64,000 nucleotides of DNA from Sipunculus nudus (lineage: Eukaryota > Annelida > Sipuncula > Golfingiida > Sipunculidae), in the NCBI GenBank assembly GCA_026874595.1, contig CM049309.1, positions 42,859,079-42,923,078 of the forward strand. Reading direction: 5' to 3'. This document shows, piece after piece, positions 1 through 9,787 of this stretch. The notes beneath the pieces were generated by a model. It saw only the letters and a program-made list of their open reading frames with translations. It was not told the origin of the DNA and did no database searches. The position numbers were made by a program, and so were the translations under genes. Positions within the stretch are counted from its first letter, which is position 1. Each line of letters begins with the position of its first letter.

Positions 1-50
1 GGTTAATATAATTAGGAATAGCTTGGCATGTCTGTATTACAGGTTCTTAC

Positions 51-130
51 ATTTCTTGTGTGTAGCGATCCTTCTCTGGTCTCTTGTTATTCCATTCTCT
101 GGCAGTGTCTGGCGTTGGAGCACAATGAAT
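51..130 (-). CDS. KTI12: KTI12 exon 5 (80 nt)
   Basis: Acceptor TTGTTTTTAG directly before ATTCATTGT; donor GTAAGA at 50-45; phase 0 in, phase 2 out. It encodes IHCAPTPDTAREWNNKRPEK and then DRYTQE. The acceptor tract coincides with the end of a dispersed-repeat terminus (131-168), so the splice acceptor appears to be repeat-derived. Confidence 0.85.
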
Positions 131-3100
131 CTAAAAACAAGGGACCCATGGGTCACGGAGCTCAGCTGAAGTTTGAAATTTTTGCAAATGCAAAATATGC
201 AAAATATTCTATTGTAATGTTTTTCATTCATATAAGCATATGAGAACCTAAGAGGAAAGGGGCCCTCCTACTTGGTTATAGTAAAGTTCTAAATATATGA
301 TTGCAAACTAATACTCTGAAAAGACTGTCATGAAGAAAAACAGTAAAAGTGTTGAGATACTGTGATGCATATGAAAAATTTACGGATGGACAGGCAAGTG
401 GACAGAATGGACTAATACCTTTATTTCACTTTCAAGGGAATAATGCATTTAAGTATATATATAAGCCTATTTTTTAAGCATATCCACTTTTTCCATTAAT
501 AGTTTTTATCTGATTCATTTTTTTTATATACAAGTTTTATAAATTTGTAATAAAAAAAACTGAAAATATAAGTTAAAATAATAGAATTCTAAGTTTCAAT
601 CATTATATATCCAGAGTGTAGCTCATATTGGGTCATATTATGAATACACATATATTTTATTATTTTTAAATCACAAATGTTTAAACTGAAATTAAAAGAA
701 AATAATGCCAAAACATGGCATCTACAAGATTATTCCTTGAACCATTATTTAAAAGTTTTGCACATTGGAGTTTTCAGTACATGCTTAATTTTATTCACCA
801 AAATAAAATAAAAGATTCAGTAATTTGATAAAATAAAAACATCTTTTCAAATAAAATATACATACTGTTGGTTGAATGAGGGACAAACAATATCATTGTG
901 CTAATTACTATCTCAGCTATAATTTATTACTGGAATTAATAGTCAATTTCACACCTGGTGAAGTTTTTACTCTTCTGAAGTAAGAATTTACTTATCTGAT
1001 AAACATCCACACTTTTATGGCAATACTCTACTTTGTGGACACAATTAAATGTGCACTTTAATCACTGTAACCCTGGTGGTACATTTCAAAATCTAAAATG
1101 TAGCATAGCCAAAATACAGAAAATTATAACATTCATCTAGTTAATGCACCATCGGGGGGGGGGGGGGGGAGGGAGTGCAGGGGAGGGGGGAAGCCTGCTA
1201 GTAGTGGCCAAGCTGGGCCAAGGCAAGCTGCCTGGGGTGGGTTACATAATGCAAGTGAAGGCTGTGTTACTAGGTGGGCTAGTGTACAACACTTGACATG
1301 GTGTATAAAACTGAAATAAAAGCTACACCTTTCAATCAATTCCTTTGAAATTTCAGATTTTAAAAGATTAAATCCTTATGTATATATGCTGTGAAAATTA
1401 AATCAACAGTGATTACAGGGAAAAAATGTGCCATTGCCAAAGTTGGACAAAATTTGAGGTACTGATTTTTATTTATGCTTATAACTTGAAAAATGTGCAA
1501 AATTCAGATCTAATTTTGGGTAAACAATTGAATCTTGATTAAATAAAGTTATATTCCTGAAAAAAAGGCTCCAGCTTCAGCAATTCTCATGTAAGGTGAG
1601 TAAATATATTTTCTGATTTTTAAAAATTGCATTTTATTTGGGTCCATAACTTCAAAATAATACCTAATACTGACCTTATTTGTGGTATGTTCATAGAAAA
1701 TGTATGGAAGAATATGAATACTCAATATGATCAAAAACAGATCAGTGGTTTTGATATTTAGGCAGCCTTGAAGTGTAACAATGGCTTTTTTATGGAAAAC
1801 GGAGGTTTTTCCTTAATATCTCGAAGGAACAAAGTCCTAATGACCCAATTTTCGGTATGGTAGGAGATTTTGGAGACATCTAATGGTATGCAAAATTTTG
1901 GAATCATAGGTCCAAAGGTTTTAAAACGTGCCCTGTTAACTGACGGCCGGCCGGACAGACGGACGACGGACATAGGACCACGACTATAGCTCAGATGACT
2001 TACAGTCAGCTGAGCTAACAACAGTTGAATGCAACAATACATACAGTAGAGCCTTGTTTATATGAACAGCTGAGGAGACAAGGTTTCTGTTTGAATAAAT
2101 GATCATTTGGGTAAACAATTTTGCATAAGACCACCTGGGTTCACTATAATTTCAAAGCTGCCACTCAGTACTTGGTGTTACAAGCTACTGACAGACCCAA
2201 ATTAATGAAGTTAGCTCATAGTAAACTTTTGAAACAACAAATTTTGTTATGTTTTCCATTAATTTTGTCAATATGTCATACAAAATATATTTAATCATTA
2301 ATGAGCAGTCTTGAAAATCAGAATAAGTCAGTAACATAACTAATTCATATCATGTAAAACTGCTGTGATAATTTAAATGTTATTTCAAGTGATAGGGTTT
2401 TATATAACAGTTTGTTAGCTATGGTAAATAACCCTCTGCTATTTGATTAAAGGCAATCCTGGGACAACATGGACAGCTAAAGCTGTATTTTTCAAATATA
2501 CTACTTGTGGTAGGATGCACAACTTTATCATCATTATGTATCACTGCTAATCAAAGGTTACCATTATGTATCACCGCATTTGGTTGGAATAAGATGATCT
2601 GTCATACCAAATTATGCATTTATTTCCACTGTTTCCATTTAAGAAAAATGCATAATTTGGTATGACAGATCATCTTAGGTTTATATTTTGAATAACTTTT
2701 CCCTGTTAAATTATCCCATTATCTACATAAAGCCAGCATTCATTCATATATTAAAGTACAAGGGTCCAAATGATTCTTTGAAAACTGGGAATAGAAATTT
2801 AGGATTATCAGTAGGTAACAAGTGGCTCATGGGCTACTCTACCCAAACGACTGAAATACATGAGCACTCTGAATGTAATAGAAGCAAAAAGTTTAAACTG
2901 ACTATACTGTATATATCTTAGTGTTAGTTAAGAACCTTATTGGTACAAATATATTGTAGCTGGTAAATTTATTTGTTGAAACTACAAAATATGTTGATAA
3001 GGGAACCCTGGAAGCCACTTAGCAAATGAATGTTCCTTGTTGTGAAACAGATGACCAATCTATGGGATGTATCTTCCAAGTTTTGTCTCAATGTATGCAG

Positions 3101-6100
3101 GAATATTTGAATGACATGCCATCATTGTAATGTTACTTACTATACAGTGTGGTGTTTGGCTGGCCTTTGTGACACAGTACAGCTCATATCTGTAACCTGA
3201 AAGATACATTCAAAGCAGAAAATGAAATTCTTACATTTCACTGATCACCATTTTATGTAACAATAAATATATTACTAATACTGCAACCTATTTTACCCAT
3301 TTTGTGCTTCCATAAATAGTGTAACAGTTTAATAACTACACTTTGTAAATTTCAAGTTAAGGAAGGGTTCACTTGCTGAAATTAGAAATGAGTTTAACCA
3401 AATTATTATGAAATGGTCTTTTGGCAATCCTGCTTTGTTGAGCCTTAAATGTATGAAAATTAAATTAAAATGAATTAAAATGAATCAAAACTTGAGTTAT
3501 CATCTGAATATGAATTTGTGGACCGACGGATGGAGGGATTGACAGAAATACAGACGGACACGGTGATTACAATAGGGCACCCGCTCAAAGAAGTGGCACC
3601 CTAATTACTTTTAATCGATTTAATGATCCAATCACAACATATAATAAAACCAGTTACAAAATATATATTTTCTTATTTATTTTCAAGTTATATGAGGCCC
3701 AATATTATTGAGAATGTTAGTGAAAGGAAACCAAATGAGGAAAACATCAGCTAAATTAAAGTGAAAAAGGTTTTCTTTCCCTTGTCTACGAAGATTCTTT
3801 ATTTTGTATAGGACTTCGTGTCGGATCCAACACTGCTTGTTTAAGGATTTATAATGAAGAAACATATCCTTTAGGCAGTTAATTTTTTCTTAAATTTATA
3901 TAACTATAAGACACTTAAATAATCATTTCCTCATCATGTTTTATACTCACCTTTAATGTAGTTCAGAGAGTCTAGGATAACCACATCTTCTTTAGATATC
4001 TTCCTGTCAATTTCAAACAGTCACATTTGATGACCAATTACTATTAATCATATGTTTCATTCCATATTGCACATTAGTTAACATATCTTTAAAAGTGCAG
4101 TTTAAGTGCAAAATCCTGCACAGGTTCCCACAATTTTGTCTTATTCAGCGATAAGAAAAATATAACTAAGTCCAAGCTATGCTCTTTACACATATAGGCC
4201 TACTTCCTTTAAGCGCTGTTTGATGTGACCTCGTATCCTGAATTGCTACACCAGAGGGGAGCACTGTATTTTTGTCCAATCAGATGAGACCTTGTGCTGG
4301 AAGACACGGCCAAGCAAGAAAAAACACGGAGCCAATCATGTTAAATTCATTTTGAGAGACAGCTCATCGCCCCGGTAACCATCTCAACAGGCCACAGGCT
4401 CAGAGAGAATTGCCCCAGACCTGGTTTGCTTAGGGCCTTGGGCACATAGGATGCCCGGCCGGTGAGCTGTAATTCAAACGAAACGTAACAACAAAGGCTG
4501 CGTGCACACATCACTGGCTGGTTTCAGATCTGCAGACAACAGATGGCTATGCTAACACAGTCATAAAGTCATAATCAAATTGGTCGATGATGCGAGAATC
4601 AAGAGTGAGCAATTAAAATTCGACCATAAACTCTTATCAAGCGGGGCGCTTGAAGCGCAGCTATGGGCGGAGCCAGGATGCCTGTCGAGTGTTTGTTTAT
4701 AGGCATCTGGTTGGCTGCTCCTCTGAGCACTGTTATTTCATCAACATGACAGACAGCAATTAGGTACACACATAATAAACAGCATAACACAATGGAATAA
4801 CTTCCAATTTAGACTGTTTTTTTCAACAGGAGATAATAATGATGTAAAACTAAAAGATTACACATACAATGATAATCCGCATTTTATCAATCATGCCATC
4901 ACATGGGGTTGACACAAGGATATTAAGCATTTATTTTTTTACTGAAACAACCTGCATAACAAGAGGCTGACAAAAGGATATAAAGCATTCATTTTTTTAC
5001 TGAAATTACCTGCATAATATATAACATGTTTTGTAACTGGCCATATTAATAAGTGGCCATATCAAGAAGAGTATTTCTCTAGGTTCTGTAATTATGTAAT
5101 AGTTTTAAAGATACATCACTCATTTCACTGATGTGGAGAATCAGCAGCCACATCTGGAGCAGTCAACTTTACAGGTCATACTTGAAAAGTGTCTAAACTG
5201 TTTAGGTTGCTATGGGGACTAGTCCAACTGTTTACCTTTGTAAGGCTGACTTGAGGGAGGCTCTGACATCTTTTTCTTTCCTTGAATCTGTGGAAGAAAA
5301 TGAAATATATAAAAACACCAAGGTTAAAAAACAAAAATGTGTACTATCATCTTCATTCAGTGCTCTATTTTTCAACTGCTATTTATATCTTGCTTGTTAT
5401 ACAACTTGTTTTATCAGGACTACAGATAAATGGATGTTTTGCTTTTAAAACATTTAGATAATATTAACTTTATTTCTAATCTATATGAAAAGGTAGCTGT
5501 AGGTAGATTCATACTGTTTTGCATGGTGTGTAGATTAACACATTGTAAGCCAAGTTAATGAAGGTGCCTAGTGACTTGTGGCTCTTTATACATGTACTAT
5601 TGAGCCAAAACTGAGTCTACATTCTGATCATAGTTTTGGTGGAGAATTTGGGTTCAAGCCACTTTTAATTTCCCTGAAGTTTCGGAATACCTTCAATTTG
5701 ATTAAATTTCAAGAGTAACCTTCTTAATATTTTTAGTATTCTTAGTATTTTAATGATACTTAAATCCTGGGAAACTGAATATGACAAATTAAATTTAAAA
5801 GTTTAAATCAAATTTCAAAATGTTACACTTTTATTATAGTTACAGCAATATTTGATAACCTTGCTACTTCATTTCATTAGAAGTATGTTCAACAGGCGAA
5901 CTAGACAGTGTTCATAATTACTATGAATAGCATTAATAACTAATACTTTATCAATACATACAAATTTTCAAAAACTGACACTAAATGACGGAAACAACTG
6001 GTTTGGATTTAGCAAATCCTATTTTGCTTTTATTATCGCCCAATTTTGCTAACGACGTACCGGCATATATCTCATTCCTGTTGACACCGATGCTATGGTC

Positions 6101-6211
6101 ACTTATTATATCGACCTTTCGGCTAGCTTTACTTTTGATGTAATCCGCTAACGTTTCTGCACGAGCAGACTTGCCACAAGATGCGAAACCACACATCACC
6201 ACAAACGGCAT
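51..6211 (-). CDS. KTI12: KTI12-like P-loop protein gene, 5' five exons (3' end outside window)
   Basis: KTI12 family proteins are P-loop proteins that associate with Elongator and are needed for tRNA wobble-uridine modification, acting in the cytosol. Five minus-strand exons were joined by GT-AG sites and matching phases: 6211-6061, 5287-5236, 4003-3951, 3196-3141 and 130-51, giving 392 nt or about 130 residues. The start MPFVV leads into a Walker A motif GFASCGKS (residues 8-15). Then follow ISDHSIGVNRNEIYAD, SRKEKDVRASLKSALQ, the family hallmark VVILDSLNYIKGYRYELYC, and finally AREWNNKRPEKDRYTQE. An upstream in-frame GTG is not used, because the family begins MP-x-V-V. The last exon stops in phase 2 (GAA AT), so the C-terminal half must lie beyond coordinate 1. 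The gene is head to head with DUT. Identification is from remembered family motifs; no search was run. Confidence 0.9.
131..168 (-). repeat. Hairpin terminus of a dispersed element (GACCCATGGGTC + CCTTGTT), abutting KTI12 exon 5
   Basis: On the minus strand it reads CAGCTGAGCTCCGTGACCCA, then TGGGTCCCTTGTTTTTAG. The perfect hairpin GACCCATGGGTC followed by CCTTGTT recurs, with small changes, at 15239-15276 (minus), 24241-24274, 29496-29530 and 55759-55793 (all plus). Confidence 0.7.
985..2017 (-). repeat. Dispersed repeat family A, near full-length copy (KTI12 intron 4)
   Basis: This ~1-kb block aligns in opposite orientation with 52703-53740 over almost its whole length. Shared landmarks include the G-rich stretch near 1150-1200, the phrase equivalent to GCAGCTTGC near 1230, and the GACGGACGACGGACA leader near 1960. 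It ends in a 31-bp near-palindrome (1987-2017, TAGCTCAG...CTGAGCTA). Other copies are at 16460-17045, 17060-17845, 27630-28345 and 54005-54160. No long ORF is present, so it is probably a non-autonomous element of unknown class. Confidence 0.75.
2590..2677. repeat. Perfect 32-bp inverted repeat (hairpin) in KTI12 intron 4
   Basis: The arms 2590-2621 and 2646-2677 are exact reverse complements (TAAGATGATCTGTCATACCA inward) around a 24-nt loop. Perfect arms in an intron full of decayed repeats point to a young hairpin MITE or a selected RNA hairpin. No target duplication was identified. Confidence 0.85.
3141..3196 (-). CDS. KTI12: KTI12 exon 4 (56 nt)
   Basis: Acceptor CTTTCAG, donor GTAAGT; phase 1 in, phase 0 out. 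It encodes YRYELYCVTKASQTPHCI, continuing the family alignment. Confidence 0.9.
3522..3604 (+). repeat. Terminal fragment of a mobile element with tetranucleotide leader
   Basis: A degenerate GACGGA-type leader (GACCGACGGATGG, GACGGACAC) is followed by GGGCACCC...GTGGCACCC, an imperfect hairpin. The layout resembles the ends of other repeats here, but no internal part is recognisable. Confidence 0.35.
3951..4003 (-). CDS. KTI12: KTI12 exon 3 (53 nt)
   Basis: Acceptor ATTGACAG, donor GTGAGT; phase 2 in, phase 1 out. It encodes KISKEDVVILDSLNYIK, the most diagnostic KTI12 segment (Walker B-like ILD). Confidence 0.92.
4178..4745 (-). repeat. Block B, left copy of an outer inverted repeat (KTI12 intron 3 side)
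   Basis: The reverse complement matches 10229-10815 over about 570 bp, including AAACAAACACTCGACAGGCA, the GCATCATCGACC region, TCACCGGCC and GCTCCCCTCTGGTGT. It contains CCAAT/ATTGG motifs. It lies between KTI12 exons 2 and 3. It may be a transposon copy or part of a larger decayed palindrome. Confidence 0.75.
5236..5287 (-). CDS. KTI12: KTI12 exon 2 (52 nt)
   Basis: A short exon with acceptor TTCCACAG and donor GTAAAC. Phase 1 in and phase 2 out. It encodes the SRKEKDVRASLKSALQ segment, which bridges exon 1 and exon 3 without a gap in the family alignment. It is too short to show up as an open frame on its own. Confidence 0.88.
6061..6211 (-). CDS. KTI12: KTI12 exon 1
   Basis: The exon runs from the ATG at 6211 to a phase-1 end at 6061, followed by donor GTACGT. 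It is 151 nt, 50 codons plus one base, and contains the Walker A P-loop at residues 8-15. Confidence 0.9.
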
Positions 6212-6312
6212 GATGCAAACATTCACAATTACGAAAAAATTACCGAACGTCTGTAAAATTTACCCTCTGACCCTTCATTTACCTCTAACCTTTCACCTTT
6301 AAACCAGAAAAA

Positions 6313-7098
6313 TCGCTGATCAGCGCGCTGATCAGCGGTCTGCAGTATAAAACGCTGATAAGCGCGCTGATCAGCCAAAACGCTGATCAGCGCGCTGATA
6401 AGCCACGTACCTTTAAATGACAGCATTGATTTGAGGCAAATTATCTCTCATACAGCAACCTCCGCCTATTTAGTGATTAAATATGATTAAAAGACACCTT
6501 TCCTATCAGTATTACGTATTTACAAACATATGCATATATTTTAATTGTGTTCATAATTATACATGAAACGCAAGTTACCAGCCAGTGACTATTTCGCTGA
6601 TCAGCGGCGCTGATTAGGAACCTTTCAATCCAAGCATTTATTTCAGACGAATTAGCCCCATATAACAACCTCCGACTATTGTGTGATTAAATATGATTTA
6701 AAGATATATATTCTATAAGTATTTCATATTATCAAGCAACGAAAACGCTTTAAATGTGTCACTTATTATGCATGAAACCTTTCTACCACCATTTCGCTGA
6801 TCAGCAAACTGCGCAATGCAATCGCTTGACGCTGATAAGTGCTCATCGGCAATGACTTACGCATTACATGACTATGATATCTCTCATCTGTGATTCTCTA
6901 TAATGGTAACATAGAAACCTCTCAGTTGTTTTATTTAATTATTTCCTGTGAAAACCGAATGACTGCCAAAACATCGTACCACATACAATTTACAAAAATC
7001 CGTTCCCCACAGGAGATATTAGCTGACAGTAGGGGGCGCTGCAGTAATTTGTTGGTAGATTTTCACCGGCCAGGTGATAGAAATATAGCTGAGATTAA
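6313..7098 (-). repeat. Left inverted arm with GCTGATCAGC palindrome clusters
   Basis: Paired GCTGATCAGC / GCTGATAAGC motifs occur at 6313-6375 and onward, near 6596 and near 6793. The interior contains CTGACAGTAGGGGGCGCTGC and TTCACCGGCCAGGTGA, both mirrored in the right arm. The arm starts about 100 bp upstream of the KTI12 ATG. Confidence 0.8.
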
Positions 7099-8448
7099 AA
7101 CTAAGTTTGAATGAATTAAAAAATTTTAATTAATTTACAATATCTTGCACATATATTTATGTGAAAATGCCACTAATTAACCAACAGCAAAATATTGTGG
7201 ACTGTGGATTTTTTTCAATCGCTAATATTGTTGACTTTTTTAATTGATTTCAAAGTGGGTCTATATAGGAACTGGTAAGACAACGTGTATTTTGATAAGA
7301 CAAAAGTGAGAGGAGAATCATTAATTAATTAGAAGAAGGCATATTTAGTCGTTTTCCTAAAGAAACCATAAAAAGGATTTACAATTTAATGGAAGGGTCT
7401 TTCTACGAAAAACTTCCCATTTCAGCAGGTATACAGCATCTGAAAAATAACGTCTTAATATCTATTTTATAGAGTCTATTATAGCAATAAAAATATAAAC
7501 TACTAGTGTATAAAATTTCTTTCAGCAGAGCAGGTACTTTCATGTTAAATTATAGTTTTAGCTAAATTAATGCTCTCAATGTATCATCAGTTTCAACACT
7601 GTTACAGACATGCGCGGTCCCGCATAATTTATTTAGAACAAAATATGGAAGGTTCACTTTTACGATATATTGTATAATAAAAATATATATTTCAACCTTG
7701 TTAACTGCGTATTTTTAATTTTAATATGTTCCGATTATATCCTGAAGCAAAATAAAACTGCAACCCACAGAAGGTATAATCCAATAAATAGAAGGGAAAT
7801 TTATAGCAATCTTCCTCGGTCAATAAAAATGTTGGCGATAAAATCATTTTCTAATATATTTCTAAGTCATTTTATTTATTTCTTGAAATTATGCCTATTT
7901 CAACATATAACGGTACTGAAGAAGGAGAACTATGTTGAATTTAAATAAATGAAATAATTGGCAAAATTATTACTTAAAGAATGCAGACTTCTTTTATAAT
8001 AAATATTTAAAATGTTTTATATTTTATAATACCTAACACATTGTTCCCTATAAAAACGATGAAGTTCTGAATAACAATGCCATTGTAGAATTTAGATATT
8101 ACATCTATCCTGTTACCTTATTGTTTCAACACCGTTCATCGACATTCACTACCGTTAAAAGGGGGAAAAAGATGATGATTTTTTATAGTGTTGTAATTAA
8201 GTGTAATTACTCCTTCAACCTTTCTAGTACTCAGTATATTTATGTTGATAGTGTATGCTGTTTTCCAAAACTATGAAAAGCATTCCTATATTCCAATCAT
8301 TTTTGAGAAATATATAAGTAACGATGTTAAAGCAATAGATATGCGGACATTTTTTACACAGTTGTGGAAATGTCCTGTTGTAAAATGAAAAAAATAAATA
8401 AATACCGATAATGATGTTTTTGTAGAGTTATTCTTTGACGTTACTTCA

Positions 8449-8486
<38 letters not shown>

Positions 8487-8821
8487 TAATATAATATATA
8501 TAAGTGGGATTAAAACAGGAGTAATCTATCAATATCTTGTTAAAATCGATCAAATCATCTATATAATGATGTTGAAAAAAATTCTGACGACCCACTTTTT
8601 AAATGTAAAAAAAGGGAAATATAAGAGGGATGTAAAGAAACTTGTGAAAGTTTTTAAGGAACGATTATATATTATACATGAAAAATGAAAGAATCCTTAG
8701 GCTACACGTACAGTTCTTAATAAAAATAAGAGGATAATCAGTCTTTTAATGTGGCTATATACATTTAACATTCTTAATTTTTGATAAATTCAAATTTTAT
8801 ATACATTCATACTAAGTGCGT
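7099..8821. other. AT-rich spacer of the inverted repeat; no gene seen
   Basis: Only short AT-rich open frames without recognisable domains occur here. The one clear feature is an (AC)n run followed by (AT)n at about 8448-8504. Confidence 0.6.
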
Positions 8822-9552
8822 ATCTCAGCTATTTATCTTACCTGGCCGGTGAACACCTGCAGCGCCCCCTACTGTTAGCTAATATCTCCGAGTGGTCGGT
8901 TGGGCACTAATATTTTAAAGTTGTATGAAGTAGTCTGGTATGGGCGATGTATTGGCTTTCACTCGGTTTCACAGGATATAGGTAAAACAACTGAGAGCCT
9001 TCAATATTACCATTATAGAGAATCACGCGTGACAGGTGTCTTTGTCAAGGAGTACGTAAATCATTGCCGATGAGCGATTGCGCAGTTTGCTGATCAGCGA
9101 AATAGTAGGTGGTAGAAAGGTTTCTTGCATTATTAGTAACACATTAAACGTGTTTTTTTATGTTTGTAAATATTAAATACTTATAGAATATGTATCTTTA
9201 AATCACATTTAATAACATAAAAGTCGGAGGTTGTTATATGGGGCTAATTTGTCTAAAATAAATGCTTGGATTGAAAGGTTCCTAATCAGCGCCGCTGATC
9301 AGCGAAATAGTTACTGACTGGTAACTTGCGTGTCATGTATAATTATGAACACGATTGAAATATATGCATATGTTTGTAAATACGTAATACTGATAGGAAT
9401 GGTGTCTTTTAATCATATTTAATCACTAAATAGGCGGAGGTTGCTGTATGAGAGATAATTTGCCTCAAATCAATGCTGTCATATAAAGGTGGCTGATCAG
9501 CGCGCTGATCAGCGTTTTATACTGCAGACCGCTGATCAGCGCGCTGATCAGC
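8822..9552 (+). repeat. Right inverted arm, ending ~85 bp before the DUT start codon
   Basis: This is the mirror copy of 6313-7098. GCTGATCAGC motifs lie at about 9091, 9287-9305, 9491-9512 and 9530-9553. The stretch from 9383 (CGTAATACTGATAGGAA) to 9553 is nearly the same as the sequence upstream of KTI12 read on its own strand. Confidence 0.8.
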
Positions 9553-9572
9553 GAATTTTACCCTCCCAAAAA

Positions 9573-9582
9573 TTTGGCGGGG
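9573..9582 (+). promoter_or_regulatory. E2F-like site upstream of DUT
   Basis: TTTGGCGGGG lies 54-63 bp before the DUT ATG, outside the foldback arm. It fits the E2F consensus. dUTPase is a known S-phase, E2F-responsive gene in animals, so the site is plausible. Function is inferred from sequence alone. Confidence 0.5.
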
Positions 9583-9635
9583 TATTTGACAGTGCGTGTC
9601 ATTTTAGACCAGCTAGATCTGTCAAACAAAGCACA

Positions 9636-9787
9636 ATGCCAGCTCAGGAGAACGGATCGGGGGATGGCCCAGCAAGCAAGATGCCGAGAATTGAAGAACA
9701 GCCAGGAATGAAGTTTGCAAAACTGACAGAGCACGCCATAGCTCCTACAAGAGGCTCTAAAAAAGCGGCTGGATTCGATTTGTACAG
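9636..9787 (+). CDS. DUT: DUT exon 1
   Basis: Starts at the first in-frame ATG after the arm (CACAATGCC). It ends in phase 2 at TAC AG before GTACAG, and encodes residues 1-50. Reading further upstream in this frame runs into translated palindromes, so the start at 9636 is preferred. Confidence 0.93.

Larger units (their letters stand above)
6256..9565. mobile_element. Foldback-like element with ~0.75-kb inverted arms between KTI12 and DUT
   Basis: Arms 6313-7098 and 8822-9552 are inverted copies around a 1.7-kb AT-rich spacer. The arm ends nearest the genes are close to identical; the inner ends are more diverged. Each arm contains two ~200-bp related units that end in GCTGATCAGC palindromes. 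The imperfect direct repeats AAATTTACCCTC (6256-6267) and AATTTTACCCTC (9554-9565), sharing nine exact bases, could be a target duplication. However, 45 bp on the left (6268-6312) have no counterpart on the right. No transposase was seen. Confidence 0.6.

Noticed and set aside
6229-6426. Minus-strand open frame upstream of KTI12 (ISALISVLADQRAYQR)
   Set aside because: Translated palindrome cluster of the left foldback arm.
9489-9635. In-frame extension upstream of DUT exon 1 (MADQRADQR...)
   Set aside because: It translates the GCTGATCAGC palindromes and has no counterpart in dUTPases. The ATG at 9636 gives the expected length.
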